A stretch of DNA of 62,657 bases from Megasphaera sp. UBA5897 (GCA_002431345.1 DJEN01000029.1:1-62657); one strand, 5' to 3'. Shown: positions 33,225-42,536, counted from the first letter of the stretch. Notes: a model not told the origin generated them from the letters alone. Made by a program: numbers and translations.

Positions 33225-33754
33225 GAGATGTCCTCCTTGTAGATTCATTTCCGTATGTTTTGAAAGAACTTCCGGATTGCATTTATTATACCATATTTTT
33301 GTAGGTTTGTATGAATTTATTTATTATGATATAAAAGCATAAATTAAAATGCATATACACATTCATATATTTATAAATGCAATGTACTTATCAAATATAA
33401 TGTAATATAGTATGAAAAAATAAGAAAAACAGAATAGCATAGATAGTCGTTATGGTTGCTGCATGCTGATGTAATATACATGTCATTGCGCAGATAGCTA
33501 AACATTTAAGCATAGACTCTATGTCAAATGCGAAAAAAGAATGAATAAAAAACTTCGTTGCAATAATTGAATAGAATGTTGCTTTATTCGCAAAATGCAT
33601 TATAATAATAACAAAGGTTGTTCTTTACACTACTAAATTAAAGAAAGGAGTCTAGTAAAAACGGAAAACCCCCTTGCAAGATATAAAGGGGAAATGAATC
33701 GTGGTTATGTATTTAATAAGGGTATGTAGTAAAAAGAAAGGGTGAATGTAGATT
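33225..33754 (+). other. AT-rich intergenic region with lactate-permease promoter and long leader
   Basis: About 530 bp with no gene I can support; the open frames here lack ribosome sites. A promoter lies at 33579-33606 (TTGCTT, 16-bp spacer, TATAAT), giving an untranslated leader near 140 nt. The leader holds AACAA-AGG-TTGTT just after the -10 box (33610-33622), a small CCCCTT/AAGGGG hairpin near 33669-33690, and AAGGGTG before the start. A possible binding site for a lactate-sensing regulator. Confidence 0.5.
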
Positions 33755-35371
33755 ATGGACGTATTACTTGCAGTATTGCCGCTTCTTTGGCTCATTGTTG
33801 GCTTAGCTATTTTAAAAGTGCCGGCTTGGAAAGCCTGCTTGATTGCAGCTATTATTTCATTTATCGTTGCTGTTGTTCCGTTCGGTAAAGAATCGGGTAT
33901 TATGCTCTCCGGGGCGTTGGAAGGCGTTGCCTTGGCAATTTGGCCGATTTTACTGGTTATCACATCGGCTATTTTTACGTATAACTTGGTAGTGCATACG
34001 AAAGCAATGGAAACCATTAAAACGATTTTGACTTCTGTAAGCTCGGATATGCGTATCTTGTCACTGCTGTTAGCTTGGGGCTTTGGCGCATTTATGGAAG
34101 GCATGGCTGGTTTTGGTACTGCCGTTGCTATTCCGGCAGCTATGATGGTTGGCTTGGGCTTCCATCCGCTGAAATCTATCTTGGCTTGTTTGGTTGCCAA
34201 TTCCGTTCCGACGACGTTTGGTTCTATCGCCATTCCGACAACAACATTGGCTTCCTTGACTGGTTTGGATTCCGTACATTTAGGTCAGTTCATTGCGATT
34301 CAGTTGTTCATTTTGAACACGGTCAGCCCGTTCTTCGTTGTCATGATTATGGGCGGCGGTCCGAAAGCACTGAAAGGCGTATTTATTCCGACTTTGATTT
34401 CCGGCTTGGCATTGTCTTTACCGGAATTAGGTATCAACATGGCAATGGGACCGGAATTGTCCGTTATCGTTCCGTCCATCATCATCATGGGTGCGATTGC
34501 TGTATGTGCTAAAGTATTCCCGGCCAACGATCCGGAATACAAAGTTGACGCAGAAGTTCGTCACGTTCCGATGGGTGAAGCCATTACCGCTATGATGCCG
34601 TTTATCTTGATTTTCGTACTGTTAATCGTTACGTCTAAACTGATTCCGGCTATCAACGCACCGCTTGCTTCCATTAAGACGTCTGTCCCTATCTATATGG
34701 GTGAAGGTGCTAAACCGTACACATTCGTTTGGATTGCAACACCGGGCATTATGATTTTTCTCTCCGCATTTATTGGCGGTGCTGTTCAGAAGACAGGTTT
34801 GGGTGAAATGCTTGGCGTATTAGGCAACACATTTAAAGGATTGAAATTTACGTATATTACTATCATCGCTGTTGTTGTTACCGCTAAATTGATGACGTAC
34901 AGCGGCATGACAGCTACCATTGCCAACGCTCTTGTTGCTGCAACAGGTTCCTTCTATCCGGCATTTGCTCCGCTGGTTGGCGCGTTGGGTGCATTTATTA
35001 CTGGTTCCGGTACCAATGCGAACGTCCTCTTTGGGCCGCTGCAGACTGCAGCTGCAACACAGATGGCTGCAACGGGTATGACCTCGTATGACAGCGGACT
35101 CTTGTCCTTGTGGCTGGCAGCTACTAACTCCGGCGGCGCAGGCATTGGCAAAATGTTCTCCCCGCAGAGTATTGCTATCGGCGTAGGCGCTGTTGCTCCG
35201 GCTTTGGAAGCATATATCAGTGCGAATAAAGTCGATGAAGGCAAAGCAAAAGAACTGCGTGACAGCATTCTTCCTAGCACGATTATGAAGAGTGTAGCTG
35301 GTTACTTCATTCTCTTTATTGTAGTAGCTGGTGTCGTATGCTTCGTAGGTCAAAGCATTTTCCTTCACTAA
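33755..35371 (+). CDS. lldP: L-lactate permease family transporter LldP
   Basis: 538 residues, about 13 membrane helices. Family features: FMEGMAGFGTAVAIPAAM, GSIAIPTTT, GSGTNANVLFGPLQ and the late AATNSGGAGIGKM segment. Imports lactate (and often glycolate) with protons. Supplies substrate for the racemase and FAD dehydrogenase at 38.7-41.6 kb. Its own promoter and terminator surround it. Confidence 0.93.
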   Translation: MDVLLAVLPLLWLIVGLAILKVPAWKACLIAAIISFIVAVVPFGKESGIMLSGALEGVALAIWPILLVITSAIFTYNLVVHTKAMETIKTILTSVSSDMRILSLLLAWGFGAFMEGMAGFGTAVAIPAAMMVGLGFHPLKSILACLVANSVPTTFGSIAIPTTTLASLTGLDSVHLGQFIAIQLFILNTVSPFFVVMIMGGGPKALKGVFIPTLISGLALSLPELGINMAMGPELSVIVPSIIIMGAIAVCAKVFPANDPEYKVDAEVRHVPMGEAITAMMPFILIFVLLIVTSKLIPAINAPLASIKTSVPIYMGEGAKPYTFVWIATPGIMIFLSAFIGGAVQKTGLGEMLGVLGNTFKGLKFTYITIIAVVVTAKLMTYSGMTATIANALVAATGSFYPAFAPLVGALGAFITGSGTNANVLFGPLQTAAATQMAATGMTSYDSGLLSLWLAATNSGGAGIGKMFSPQSIAIGVGAVAPALEAYISANKVDEGKAKELRDSILPSTIMKSVAGYFILFIVVAGVVCFVGQSIFLH

Positions 35372-35394
35372 GATAATTACATAGTATTTGATAC

Positions 35395-35430
35395 CCCCTG
35401 TATTGGTTGTACTGATACAGGGGATTTTTT
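35395..35430 (+). terminator. Terminator of lldP
   Basis: CCCCTGTAT pairs with ATACAGGGG, loop 11 nt, then six T. Confidence 0.9.
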
Positions 35431-35713
35431 AGGTTAAATGTGCGTGTAGTATGTAAAAAAACAAGGACTAAAGTCGGAACAGCAGACGCAGGAGGCAGCG
35501 CGGTACAAAAGTTAAAATCAGCACGAATAGGGGCAGCAATGTCAGGCGGCAGGCTATTATATACTTGCTGCATTGGTTCTCTTCTTCGAATGTTTCGTTT
35601 AATAGTTAAAAAGAGTATTTATTTTATATCATTTATGATTGAAGCAAAATTTAATGCAGTATAAAAAATAAAACAGCAGAATCTGCCGATTAATTTGGCA
35701 GCGCTGCTGTTTT
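35431..35713 (-). other. Intergenic gap between lldP and the YitT gene; ends in a minus-strand terminator
   Basis: About 280 bp without a supported gene; short open frames on both strands have no ribosome site. At 35664-35713, AAAACAGCAG pairs with CTGCTGTTTT and an inner CTGCC with GGCAG, a terminator for the YitT-family gene on the minus strand. Confidence 0.6.
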
Positions 35714-35736
35714 ATTTGCAGTACTAGTTTAGTTTT

Positions 35737-36675
35737 TTATTTAATTTCCGGCGGCATGGATTTGCGCGTGTGAGGCATAGCCAGGGAATCGCCGGGATAG
35801 GTGTGGTATTTGACCGATGGGGCGGTAAAACCGCGGCCGACAACTTCTGAAGCATCACTGATAATCATGAAAGCTCCCGGATCGATTTTGTTGACAATTT
35901 CTTTGACCTTGGCGATTTCAGTCAGTTTAATAGCGGCGTAAATAATGCGTTTATCCTGCATTGTATACGCACCCTGCCCGTAAAAGTACGTAGCACCGTG
36001 TCCGACATAGCGCATGATTAAATGGGCAATATCATCGGAACGGTTGGAGATGATAAAGACGGATTTACGCTGTTTCAGGCCGATAACTACTTTGTTGGTA
36101 ATGAAAGCCGTAATATATGAACCGACAAACGTCAAAACAGCCATTTCCAAAGAAAACATGTAAGCAGCTGCTGCCAGGATAATCGAATTGATAGCCATGA
36201 CAACATTGCCCATTTCCAGAGAATAATATTTTTTGACGATGGCACCGACGACATCGAGCCCGCCGCTGTTGCCGTTGTATTTATATAGAATACCAAAACC
36301 CAACCCAGATACTAAACCGCCTGTAATACAGGAAATCATGGGGTCTTTGATGAGGTTCCAGTCTGACATAAAGGCAGTTCCATCGACTAGCGCTGAAAAT
36401 AATACGGTGCCGACGATGCTTAGAACGGTGTACTGCCGTCCCATGTATTTATAACAGGCAATCATAATCGGAATATTCAATACAAAAATGCCAATACCAA
36501 TAGGAAATCCGGTTGCAAAATAGGCCATGATAGCGATGCCGCCGATGCCGCTGCTCAGCAAATGATGGGGAACAAAAAAGGCATTCATGCCAATCGCGAC
36601 AATCAAGCCGCCGATAAGCGAGGCGAGATACGGGATGGAGAATTTCTTTAACGATGTTTTTTGATTTGATTTCAT
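35737..36675 (-). CDS. YitT-family membrane protein
   Basis: 312 residues. Five or six membrane helices (GLIVAIGMNAFFVPHHLLSSGIGG at the start, then GNSGGLDVVGA) followed by a cytoplasmic DUF2179 domain (about 215-290; QGAYT, YAAIKLTEIAKVKEIV). Transport or metabolite-sensing role is unclear in the family. The AAAGAA leader and start ATG 36675 look usable, though the ribosome site is weak. Confidence 0.85.
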   Translation of the reverse strand: MKSNQKTSLKKFSIPYLASLIGGLIVAIGMNAFFVPHHLLSSGIGGIAIMAYFATGFPIGIGIFVLNIPIMIACYKYMGRQYTVLSIVGTVLFSALVDGTAFMSDWNLIKDPMISCITGGLVSGLGFGILYKYNGNSGGLDVVGAIVKKYYSLEMGNVVMAINSIILAAAAYMFSLEMAVLTFVGSYITAFITNKVVIGLKQRKSVFIISNRSDDIAHLIMRYVGHGATYFYGQGAYTMQDKRIIYAAIKLTEIAKVKEIVNKIDPGAFMIISDASEVVGRGFTAPSVKYHTYPGDSLAMPHTRKSMPPEIK

Positions 36676-36887
36676 ATTTCTTTGCTCCTACAGTATACAG
36701 AAACAATTGTAAAATAAAAGAAAAAACGGTATAATTTAAATTGGCACAATGGTATTTATGTGCATTGAGACAGGATACGGAGCCAAGAAAACTATGCACT
36801 GTATCCTAGTTGTTTCATCATTATAACATAAGCAAAATTTAATTCAATATAGAAACTTATATTTTGTATTTGGGATGGGGATGCAGT

Positions 36888-37745
36888 GTGATAGAGGAAA
36901 TTGGCTACGGAAAAATTAACCTGGCATTGGCGATAACAGGAAAACGAGATGACGGGTATCATAATATCGATACGATATTTCAAGCGATTGCACTGCATGA
37001 TATTGTCCAGCTGGAAGAAGCAGGAGAGTGGCAGCTGACATGTTCTGAGCCGGAGCTTGCTTGTGACGAATCTAATTTAGCCTATAAAGCATTTAAAGCG
37101 CTGCAGCCATACAGCAAGGGACGATGTGCCCATGTGCATATAGAAAAACATATTCCGATTGCCGCCGGCTTAGCAGGCGGCAGTACAGATTGTGCCGCTG
37201 TATTGAGAGGTCTAAATCGGCTGTGGCAGCTGGGCTTATCACAAGAAACGCTGTGTCAAATCGGCGCAGCGTTAGGTGCAGATGTTCCTTTTTGTATTTG
37301 TGGCGGCAGCAGGCGCGGTCAGGGTATTGGCGACCAATTAGAAGAACTGCCGTCCCTTCCTGCATGGGAAGTGGTGATTGTTCATCCCCGTGTGCCTGTA
37401 TATACGGGCAAAGCATACGGATTATTTGATCGGTCTGCACACATTAAGCCTGTGGCAGTAGAAAAAGCGGCGCAGGCTGTGCGGCAGCAGGATTTTGCCA
37501 TGCTGACAGCTGCCATGGGCAATACATTTGAAGAATTAGTGATTCCTGATGTACCGCTCATCGAAGCGTGCCGCAGTCTTTTGCAGGCGCACGGACTTCG
37601 TCCTTTGATGGCCGGCAGCGGGCCGACGGTTTTTGCTTTGGTGCCGCCGCAGGAAAAAGGACAGCAGATATATGATAAAATACGGGATGAGGCAAGTACC
37701 CAGCCCATGGATGTATATATAAGCAGACTTGTCAGGAGTGAATGA
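36888..37745 (+). CDS. ispE: 4-diphosphocytidyl-2-C-methyl-D-erythritol kinase IspE
   Basis: 285 residues, GHMP kinase of the MEP isoprenoid pathway. YGKINLALAITGKRDDGYH (substrate motif), IPIAAGLAGGSTD (ATP loop, about residues 86-98), and AGSGPTVFAL near the end. I placed the start at the GTG at 36888, seven bases after GGGG; a longer TTG start is less likely. It is the head of a run that leads into the GntR regulator and lactate genes. Confidence 0.9.
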   Translation: MIEEIGYGKINLALAITGKRDDGYHNIDTIFQAIALHDIVQLEEAGEWQLTCSEPELACDESNLAYKAFKALQPYSKGRCAHVHIEKHIPIAAGLAGGSTDCAAVLRGLNRLWQLGLSQETLCQIGAALGADVPFCICGGSRRGQGIGDQLEELPSLPAWEVVIVHPRVPVYTGKAYGLFDRSAHIKPVAVEKAAQAVRQQDFAMLTAAMGNTFEELVIPDVPLIEACRSLLQAHGLRPLMAGSGPTVFALVPPQEKGQQIYDKIRDEASTQPMDVYISRLVRSE

Positions 37746-37752
37746 AGATCGT

Positions 37753-38490
37753 ATGAAAAATAAGAAATATAAATTAGAACCTATTCAGCTGGATGCCTAT
37801 AAGCCGTTGCGGGATGTTGTCAGCGAAGCCCTGCGGCAGGCCATTAAAGACGGTGTATTAAAACCGGGTGAACGGCTTATGGAAATTCAGCTGGCAGAAG
37901 AATTAGGCGTAAGCCGTACGCCGATACGCGAAGCAATCCGCAAATTGGAATTGGAAGGATTTGTAGTCATGGTGCCGCGACGCGGTACCTACGTGGCAGA
38001 TATATCCCTGAAAGATATTTCTCAAGTTTTTGAAATTCGCGGTGCTTTGGAAGAATTAGCAGCCGGCCTTGCGGCAGAACGAATTACACCGGACGAATTA
38101 GAATGTTTGGAACGCATTTTAGTAGAAATTAATGAATACATGGCTAACGATAAGTTTGATAAAATCGTTGACGCCGATGTACGGTTCCATGACATATTGT
38201 ATCATGCCAGCCGGAATCAGCGTTTAGTAGATATTCTTCATAATTTGCGGGAACAAATGCTGCGTTTCCGTTCCATTTCCATGCATTATCCGGGCCGATT
38301 GGCTGCTACGTGGGAAGAACATCGCCAGATGGTAGAAAATATTGCCCAGCATAATAGTGCTATGGCCCGCAAAGTGGCTAAAAAACATATGGAAAATTCG
38401 GAAAAAACGCTGCTGAAGGGAATACAGCAAGACGAAGAATCAGCACGTAAAATCCATGAATTATTTCCTGACCATCATACAAGTGAGTAA
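37753..38490 (+). CDS. GntR-family (FadR/FCD) transcriptional regulator
   Basis: 246 residues. N-terminal winged helix (about 20-85; RTPIREAIRKLE, VPRRGTYVAD), then an all-helical FCD ligand-binding domain with metal-binding residues (D-x-x-F-H, H-x-x-H in EEHRQM...NSAMARKVAKKHM). FCD regulators often sense carboxylates such as lactate or glycolate. Location before larA suggests it controls lactate use. It begins 8 bp after ispE with a distant AGGAGTGA; the start is a little uncertain. Confidence 0.88.
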   Translation: MKNKKYKLEPIQLDAYKPLRDVVSEALRQAIKDGVLKPGERLMEIQLAEELGVSRTPIREAIRKLELEGFVVMVPRRGTYVADISLKDISQVFEIRGALEELAAGLAAERITPDELECLERILVEINEYMANDKFDKIVDADVRFHDILYHASRNQRLVDILHNLREQMLRFRSISMHYPGRLAATWEEHRQMVENIAQHNSAMARKVAKKHMENSEKTLLKGIQQDEESARKIHELFPDHHTSE

Positions 38491-38514
38491 TTTGAAAAAA
38501 GAAGGCGAATACGC

Positions 38515-38676
38515 ATGATGCATATTTCTCACTTTTTGGGGCAGATTCGGCATAAAGCCAATCATATGGATGATTTTGAAAATTTTTTATATATTTTAAC
38601 GGTTATATTATTTTCCCTGCTGTTTATACGGGCACTTGTTGCCCTGTATATGGGCCGCTGGAATTTATTTAACTGA
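38515..38676 (+). CDS. Small single-pass membrane protein (53 residues)
   Basis: Encodes MMHISHFLGQIRHKANH, then an acidic DDFENF stretch, a single hydrophobic helix of about 20 residues (YILTVILFSLLFI...) and a short basic end (MGRWNLFN). GAAGG lies about nine bases before the ATG. It fills nearly all of the gap between the GntR gene and larA, and codon use looks like its neighbours. I know no family. It may be a subunit or regulator for lactate uptake or racemisation, which is inference only. Confidence 0.6.
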   Translation: MMHISHFLGQIRHKANHMDDFENFLYILTVILFSLLFIRALVALYMGRWNLFN

Positions 38677-38702
38677 TATGAAATGCAGTTAGGAGCTAAC
38701 AA

Positions 38703-40001
38703 ATGAAAACATTTTCTCTTCCTTGTGGAAAAGGAGTACAAACCGTAGCGTTGGATGAATCGCATATATTATATGATTTGCACGGCAATCAAGTAGACAC
38801 TGTAACCAATGAAGCGGCAGCAGTGCGCCAAGCTTTGCGCCACCCCATTGGCAGTGCGCCTCTTCGCGAGGTCATTCAGGCGACGGATACCGTTGCCATT
38901 ATAGTAAGTGATATTACACGTATTGTTCATACAGCGCAAATGCTGCCTGTTATTGTAGAAGAACTTAATGCCATAGGCGTAAAAGATGAACAAATTACAG
39001 TTATTACTGCACAGGGGACGCATCGGGCGCACACGCCGGAAGAAAATAATATTGTTTGCGGCGAAGAAATGGTAAAACGCCTTCATATTGTCAATCATGA
39101 CTGCCGTGACGAAGCCAATCTGGTCAAAGTCGGCACGACAACGCACGGGAATGATATTTTCTTGGACAGACGCGCCGTAGAAGCAGACAAAGTCATCTTG
39201 ACGGGTGCCGTATCATTCCATCCAATGGCTGGGTTTGGCGGCGGCCGCAAAAGCGTGCTTCCTGGAATTTCCAGTTATGAAACGATTATGCGCAATCACG
39301 CATTGGCATTGACTGACGAAATTGGCGGCGGCTGCAACCCGTTGTGTGAAACGAGTCTGCTGGAGCATAATCCGCTGCATGACGATATGCGCCAAGCTGC
39401 AGCACTGCTCAATCCGGCATTTTTGGTCAATACGGTCTTTACGGCTGACGGTGATTTATATGAAGTAGTAGGCGGCCATTGGTATGAAGCATGGAAAAAA
39501 GGCTGTGAAGATTTACTGCGTATTGCCAGTGTACCTATTCAAGAACAAGCAGATGTGACGATTGGATCTGCCGGCGGCTATCCCAAGGACATGAATCTCT
39601 ATCAAAGTACAAAAGCCCACATGAATGCAGTATTTGCGACGAAACCCGGCGGCATTATGATTTTTACGCTGGACTGCCCGGATATTAAAGAACCGGCTAT
39701 TTTTACAGACTGGTTTTTCCGCAGTGATATGGAGGCTTTTGAAAAAGACTTGCGCGCGGACTTTTCCATTCCGGCTTTTGTTGCCTTTAAAACGCACTGC
39801 ATCATCAATTCAATGAAACAGGTATACATCGTTACGCGTCCGGAAAATTTTGACATCATTCGGCAGAGCGGACAAATTCCGGCAGCTACCTTAGAAGATG
39901 CTTGGAACATGGCACAGGCTGAATTGGCTAACGAAGGAAAGAGCGATTATAAAGTTACGATTATGAGCCATGCCGCAGCGACATTCCCTGTATTAAAATA
40001 A
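38703..40001 (+). CDS. larA: Nickel-dependent lactate racemase family protein LarA
   Basis: 432 residues. Residues H107, H173, K183 and H199 match the L. plantarum LarA residues H108, H174, K184 and H200, where the lysine holds the nickel-pincer cofactor. So it is likely active as a racemase of lactate or a related 2-hydroxy acid. The cofactor-making LarB, LarC and LarE genes are not in the window. Conversion of D- and L-lactate fits the next gene. GTTAGGAGC precedes the ATG. Confidence 0.85.
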   Translation: MKTFSLPCGKGVQTVALDESHILYDLHGNQVDTVTNEAAAVRQALRHPIGSAPLREVIQATDTVAIIVSDITRIVHTAQMLPVIVEELNAIGVKDEQITVITAQGTHRAHTPEENNIVCGEEMVKRLHIVNHDCRDEANLVKVGTTTHGNDIFLDRRAVEADKVILTGAVSFHPMAGFGGGRKSVLPGISSYETIMRNHALALTDEIGGGCNPLCETSLLEHNPLHDDMRQAAALLNPAFLVNTVFTADGDLYEVVGGHWYEAWKKGCEDLLRIASVPIQEQADVTIGSAGGYPKDMNLYQSTKAHMNAVFATKPGGIMIFTLDCPDIKEPAIFTDWFFRSDMEAFEKDLRADFSIPAFVAFKTHCIINSMKQVYIVTRPENFDIIRQSGQIPAATLEDAWNMAQAELANEGKSDYKVTIMSHAAATFPVLK

Positions 40002-40031
40002 ATTTATTTCAATAATTAAAAGAAAAATGAA

Positions 40032-40077
40032 AAAAGGTAAAACGTATAATTCCTTTATTTATACGTTTTACCTTTTT
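40032..40077 (+). terminator. Terminator after larA
   Basis: AAAAGGTAAAACGTATAA pairs with TTATACGTTTTACCTTTT; long A/T-rich stem with T run. Confidence 0.85.
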
Positions 40078-40156
40078 ATTATATGCAAAAATATAAAAAT
40101 ATAAGACAAATAAGCAAAAAAAATTTTAAAAAGATAGGGAGACAAATCTCTTAATT

Positions 40157-40174
40157 TGTACTATAATAGGTACA
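40157..40174 (+). promoter_or_regulatory. Promoter region of the FAD-linked dehydrogenase with inverted repeat across -10
   Basis: TATAAT at 40162-40167; the -35 is weak. TGTAC (40157-40161) and GTACA (40170-40174) flank it, a short inverted repeat that could be an operator. Two small hairpins (AGTG-TTG-CACT near 40187 and ACTC-7-GAGT near 40204) follow in the leader. Confidence 0.35.
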
Positions 40175-40233
40175 TTGTAACCCAAGTGTTGCACTAGAAG
40201 AAACTCAAGTTGCGAGTAGTAAGGAGAAGTACA

Positions 40234-41637
40234 ATGAAACCATATAACAAGGTAACAGATGAAGTAATACAAGCATTAAAAGATATTGTTGGGGATAAAA
40301 ATGTAAAAACAGATGCCGATGTATTGGATGTATATAAATCCGATGAAAGTTTGGCTCCTTCATTTTGGCATACACCGGAAGTCGTCGTACTGCCGGGCTG
40401 TACAGAAGAAGTCGCAGCTATCATGAAATTGGCCAATCAGTATCATGTACCTGTTACGCCGCGCAGCGCAGGCACGAGTGTCAGCTGCGGCGCTGTGCCA
40501 GCATATGAAGGTATTGTCGTTTTGATGGAACGCATGAATAAAATTTTGGAATTGAATGAAGACGGCATGTACATGACTGTCGAAGCCGGCGTTCGCACGA
40601 TTGACATTCAAAATTTGGCTAATTCCAAAGGCCTTATGTACGCTGGTGATCCCTGCAGTTCTGACAGCTGTTTGATTGGCGGCAATTTGGCAACCAATGC
40701 CGGCGGCAACAAAGCGGTTCGATACGGCACGACACGCCACCAAGTATATTCCATTGAAGCCGTCCTGCCGAATGGCAAAATTGCCCATTTAGGAGCTACA
40801 TTAAAAAAATGTTCCACAGGTTTTTGTTTAGATCAATTAATTATTGGTTCAGAAGGCACCTTGGGTATTATTACCAAAGCGACGCTGAAATTAGTACCGC
40901 TTTGCCCGTACCGCCTGGATGTCTTGGCTGTCTTTACGGATTTGGCAAAGGCAACGGCATTAGTGCCTAAATTGGTCAAAGCAGGTCTCAATCCGACTTC
41001 TGTTGAATTTATGGATAACAACTTTGTCCGCAGTGCCAGCGATTATAGTGAACTGCGCTTGCCGCATTATGAAGACGGCTGTTATGATATTATTTCCATT
41101 GAAACATTTAATGAAAATGAATTGGATGAAAAAATGGAAAAATTGGCAGCTATTTGTGAAGAATGCGGGGCTACGGATATCGTAGAAGCCGATGACCGTG
41201 TTTGGAAAGTCCGCCGCAATTGCTTGGAAAGCACGCGTGTCTTTTCAAAAGTAGCAACATCAGAAGATTTAGTCGTACCGGTAACCAAAATTGCTGACTG
41301 CATTCAGACGCTGGTTGCAGAAAGCAAAAAATACGATTTCCGTGTATTCTGCTTAGCTCATGCCGGCGACGGCAACTTGCATTTCCAAATTTTAAAATGT
41401 GATATGAGCGATGAAGAATGGAATAAGCAGTTAAAAGAATTCCGTGCAACAGCCTATAAATATGTATATGGATTAGGCGGCCGTCTTTCCGGCGAACATG
41501 GTATAGGTCTCAAACGCTTAGCATACATGGAAAAATACACCGACCCTGTAGAATTGGAATTGATGAAAACCATTAAGAAAGCAGTCGATCCCAACTGGAT
41601 TTTAAATCCTGGCAAGGTCATTGATTTTGAAAAATAA
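40234..41637 (+). CDS. FAD-linked lactate/glycolate dehydrogenase (GlcD/DLD-type)
   Basis: 467 residues. FAD-binding domain (PRSAGTSVSCGAV, GGNLATNAGGNKAVRYG, about residues 60-160) and a C-terminal FAD oxidase domain (HAGDGNLHFQI, LSGEHGIGLKR, LNPGK). It oxidises D-lactate or glycolate to the keto acid; partnered here with a lactate racemase and permease, D-lactate is likely. Start is the ATG nine bases after AAGGAG. An electron-transfer flavoprotein partner is not next to it. Confidence 0.9.
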   Translation: MKPYNKVTDEVIQALKDIVGDKNVKTDADVLDVYKSDESLAPSFWHTPEVVVLPGCTEEVAAIMKLANQYHVPVTPRSAGTSVSCGAVPAYEGIVVLMERMNKILELNEDGMYMTVEAGVRTIDIQNLANSKGLMYAGDPCSSDSCLIGGNLATNAGGNKAVRYGTTRHQVYSIEAVLPNGKIAHLGATLKKCSTGFCLDQLIIGSEGTLGIITKATLKLVPLCPYRLDVLAVFTDLAKATALVPKLVKAGLNPTSVEFMDNNFVRSASDYSELRLPHYEDGCYDIISIETFNENELDEKMEKLAAICEECGATDIVEADDRVWKVRRNCLESTRVFSKVATSEDLVVPVTKIADCIQTLVAESKKYDFRVFCLAHAGDGNLHFQILKCDMSDEEWNKQLKEFRATAYKYVYGLGGRLSGEHGIGLKRLAYMEKYTDPVELELMKTIKKAVDPNWILNPGKVIDFEK

Positions 41638-41668
41638 TATATAAATACAGAAAACTATAATGTAGCGT

Positions 41669-41784
41669 GTTTGGTTTTTAGTTTGAAGAAAATATGTCAT
41701 CAAGCTGTAAACGATACACCTCAAACAGTATAGTAAAAGGGAGCTGTAATAAAATGAATTACATTTTGTTGCAGCTCCTTTTTT
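41669..41784 (+). ncRNA. Conserved 37-spacer element, copy 2 (candidate small RNA or 3' module), including terminator
   Basis: AGTTTGAAGAAAA (41680-41692), 37 nt, ATAGTAAAA (41730-41738), then a 17-bp hairpin (41740-41756 with 41762-41778) and six T. It lies 31 bp after the dehydrogenase stop on the same strand. Confidence 0.6.
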
Positions 41785-41820
41785 GCAATCTTATATGACA
41801 ATACCAATATAAATAAAAAA

Positions 41821-41846
41821 AAGAACGCCCAAATCGGACGTTCTTT
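41821..41846 (-). terminator. Terminator of rpsD
   Basis: AAGAACG and CC/GG pairing across one mismatch, loop AAATC, with a T run on the minus strand after the rpsD stop. Confidence 0.75.
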
Positions 41847-41872
41847 TGCTTTAAATGTATACTAAATCTTTA

Positions 41873-42460
41873 TTATTTGGAGTACAATTCGACGATAAGT
41901 GTTTCGTTGATTTCTACTGGAATTTCATCACGTTCCGGCATACGTGTAAGTGTGCCTTCGAAGCCGTCGAAATTCTTTTCGATGTACGGAACATCAAATG
42001 TTTTCAATTCCTGGAAGGATTTTTTGTACATTTCGTTGGAACGGGAAGCTTCTTTCAAAGCGATAACGGAACCAACTTTTACGTGTGCAGACGGAATGTC
42101 GCAACGTTTGCCATTAACTAAGATGTGGCCATGGTTGACCATCTGACGAGCCTGGCGAATGGAGCTTGCAAAACCGATACGGTATACCAAGTTATCCAAG
42201 CGGCATTCCAACAATTTTAACATGTTCTGACCAGTTACGCCGTCCATCTTTTTGGCTTTATCATAATAACGGACAAACTGACGTTCGAGCAAGTTGTAGT
42301 ATGCGCGAAGTTTCTGTTTTTCCAATAACTGTGTGCCATATTCAGACATTTTCTTCTGACGTTGTTCTTTTTTCACACGTTTTAATGCCTTAGGATGTCC
42401 GTACACATTGAGTCCGAACCGGCGACATTCCTTAAAACGTGCTTCTCTCCTCGTTGCCAT
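41873..42460 (-). CDS. rpsD: 30S ribosomal protein S4
   Basis: 195 residues. N-terminal domain (ARFKECRRFGLNVYG) with one cysteine, so the zinc-free type, then the S4 RNA-binding domain (CRLDNLVYRIGFASSIRQARQMV, about 88-150). It stands alone, outside the alpha ribosomal operon, as in B. subtilis. AGGTGAT precedes the start. Confidence 0.97.
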   Translation of the reverse strand: MATRREARFKECRRFGLNVYGHPKALKRVKKEQRQKKMSEYGTQLLEKQKLRAYYNLLERQFVRYYDKAKKMDGVTGQNMLKLLECRLDNLVYRIGFASSIRQARQMVNHGHILVNGKRCDIPSAHVKVGSVIALKEASRSNEMYKKSFQELKTFDVPYIEKNFDGFEGTLTRMPERDEIPVEINETLIVELYSK

Positions 42461-42507
42461 TGATACATCACCTCATATAAAAAATTTTAAATACATGCAA
42501 CATCAAG

Positions 42508-42536
42508 ATATTATCATCATTTGGAGAGATTGTCAA
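42508..42536 (-). promoter_or_regulatory. Promoter of rpsD
   Basis: Minus strand TTGACA (42531-42536), 17-bp spacer, TAATAT (42508-42513). The leader is only about 40 nt, too short for the Firmicutes S4 leader structure. Confidence 0.85.

Noticed and set aside
33391..33600. 69-codon minus-strand frame upstream of lldP
   Set aside because: AT-rich chance frame over the lldP promoter with no ribosome site.
35440..35664. 74-codon open frame between lldP and the YitT gene
   Set aside because: No ribosome site, no recognisable domain, and basic composition typical of chance frames; an overlapping minus-strand frame is equally unconvincing.
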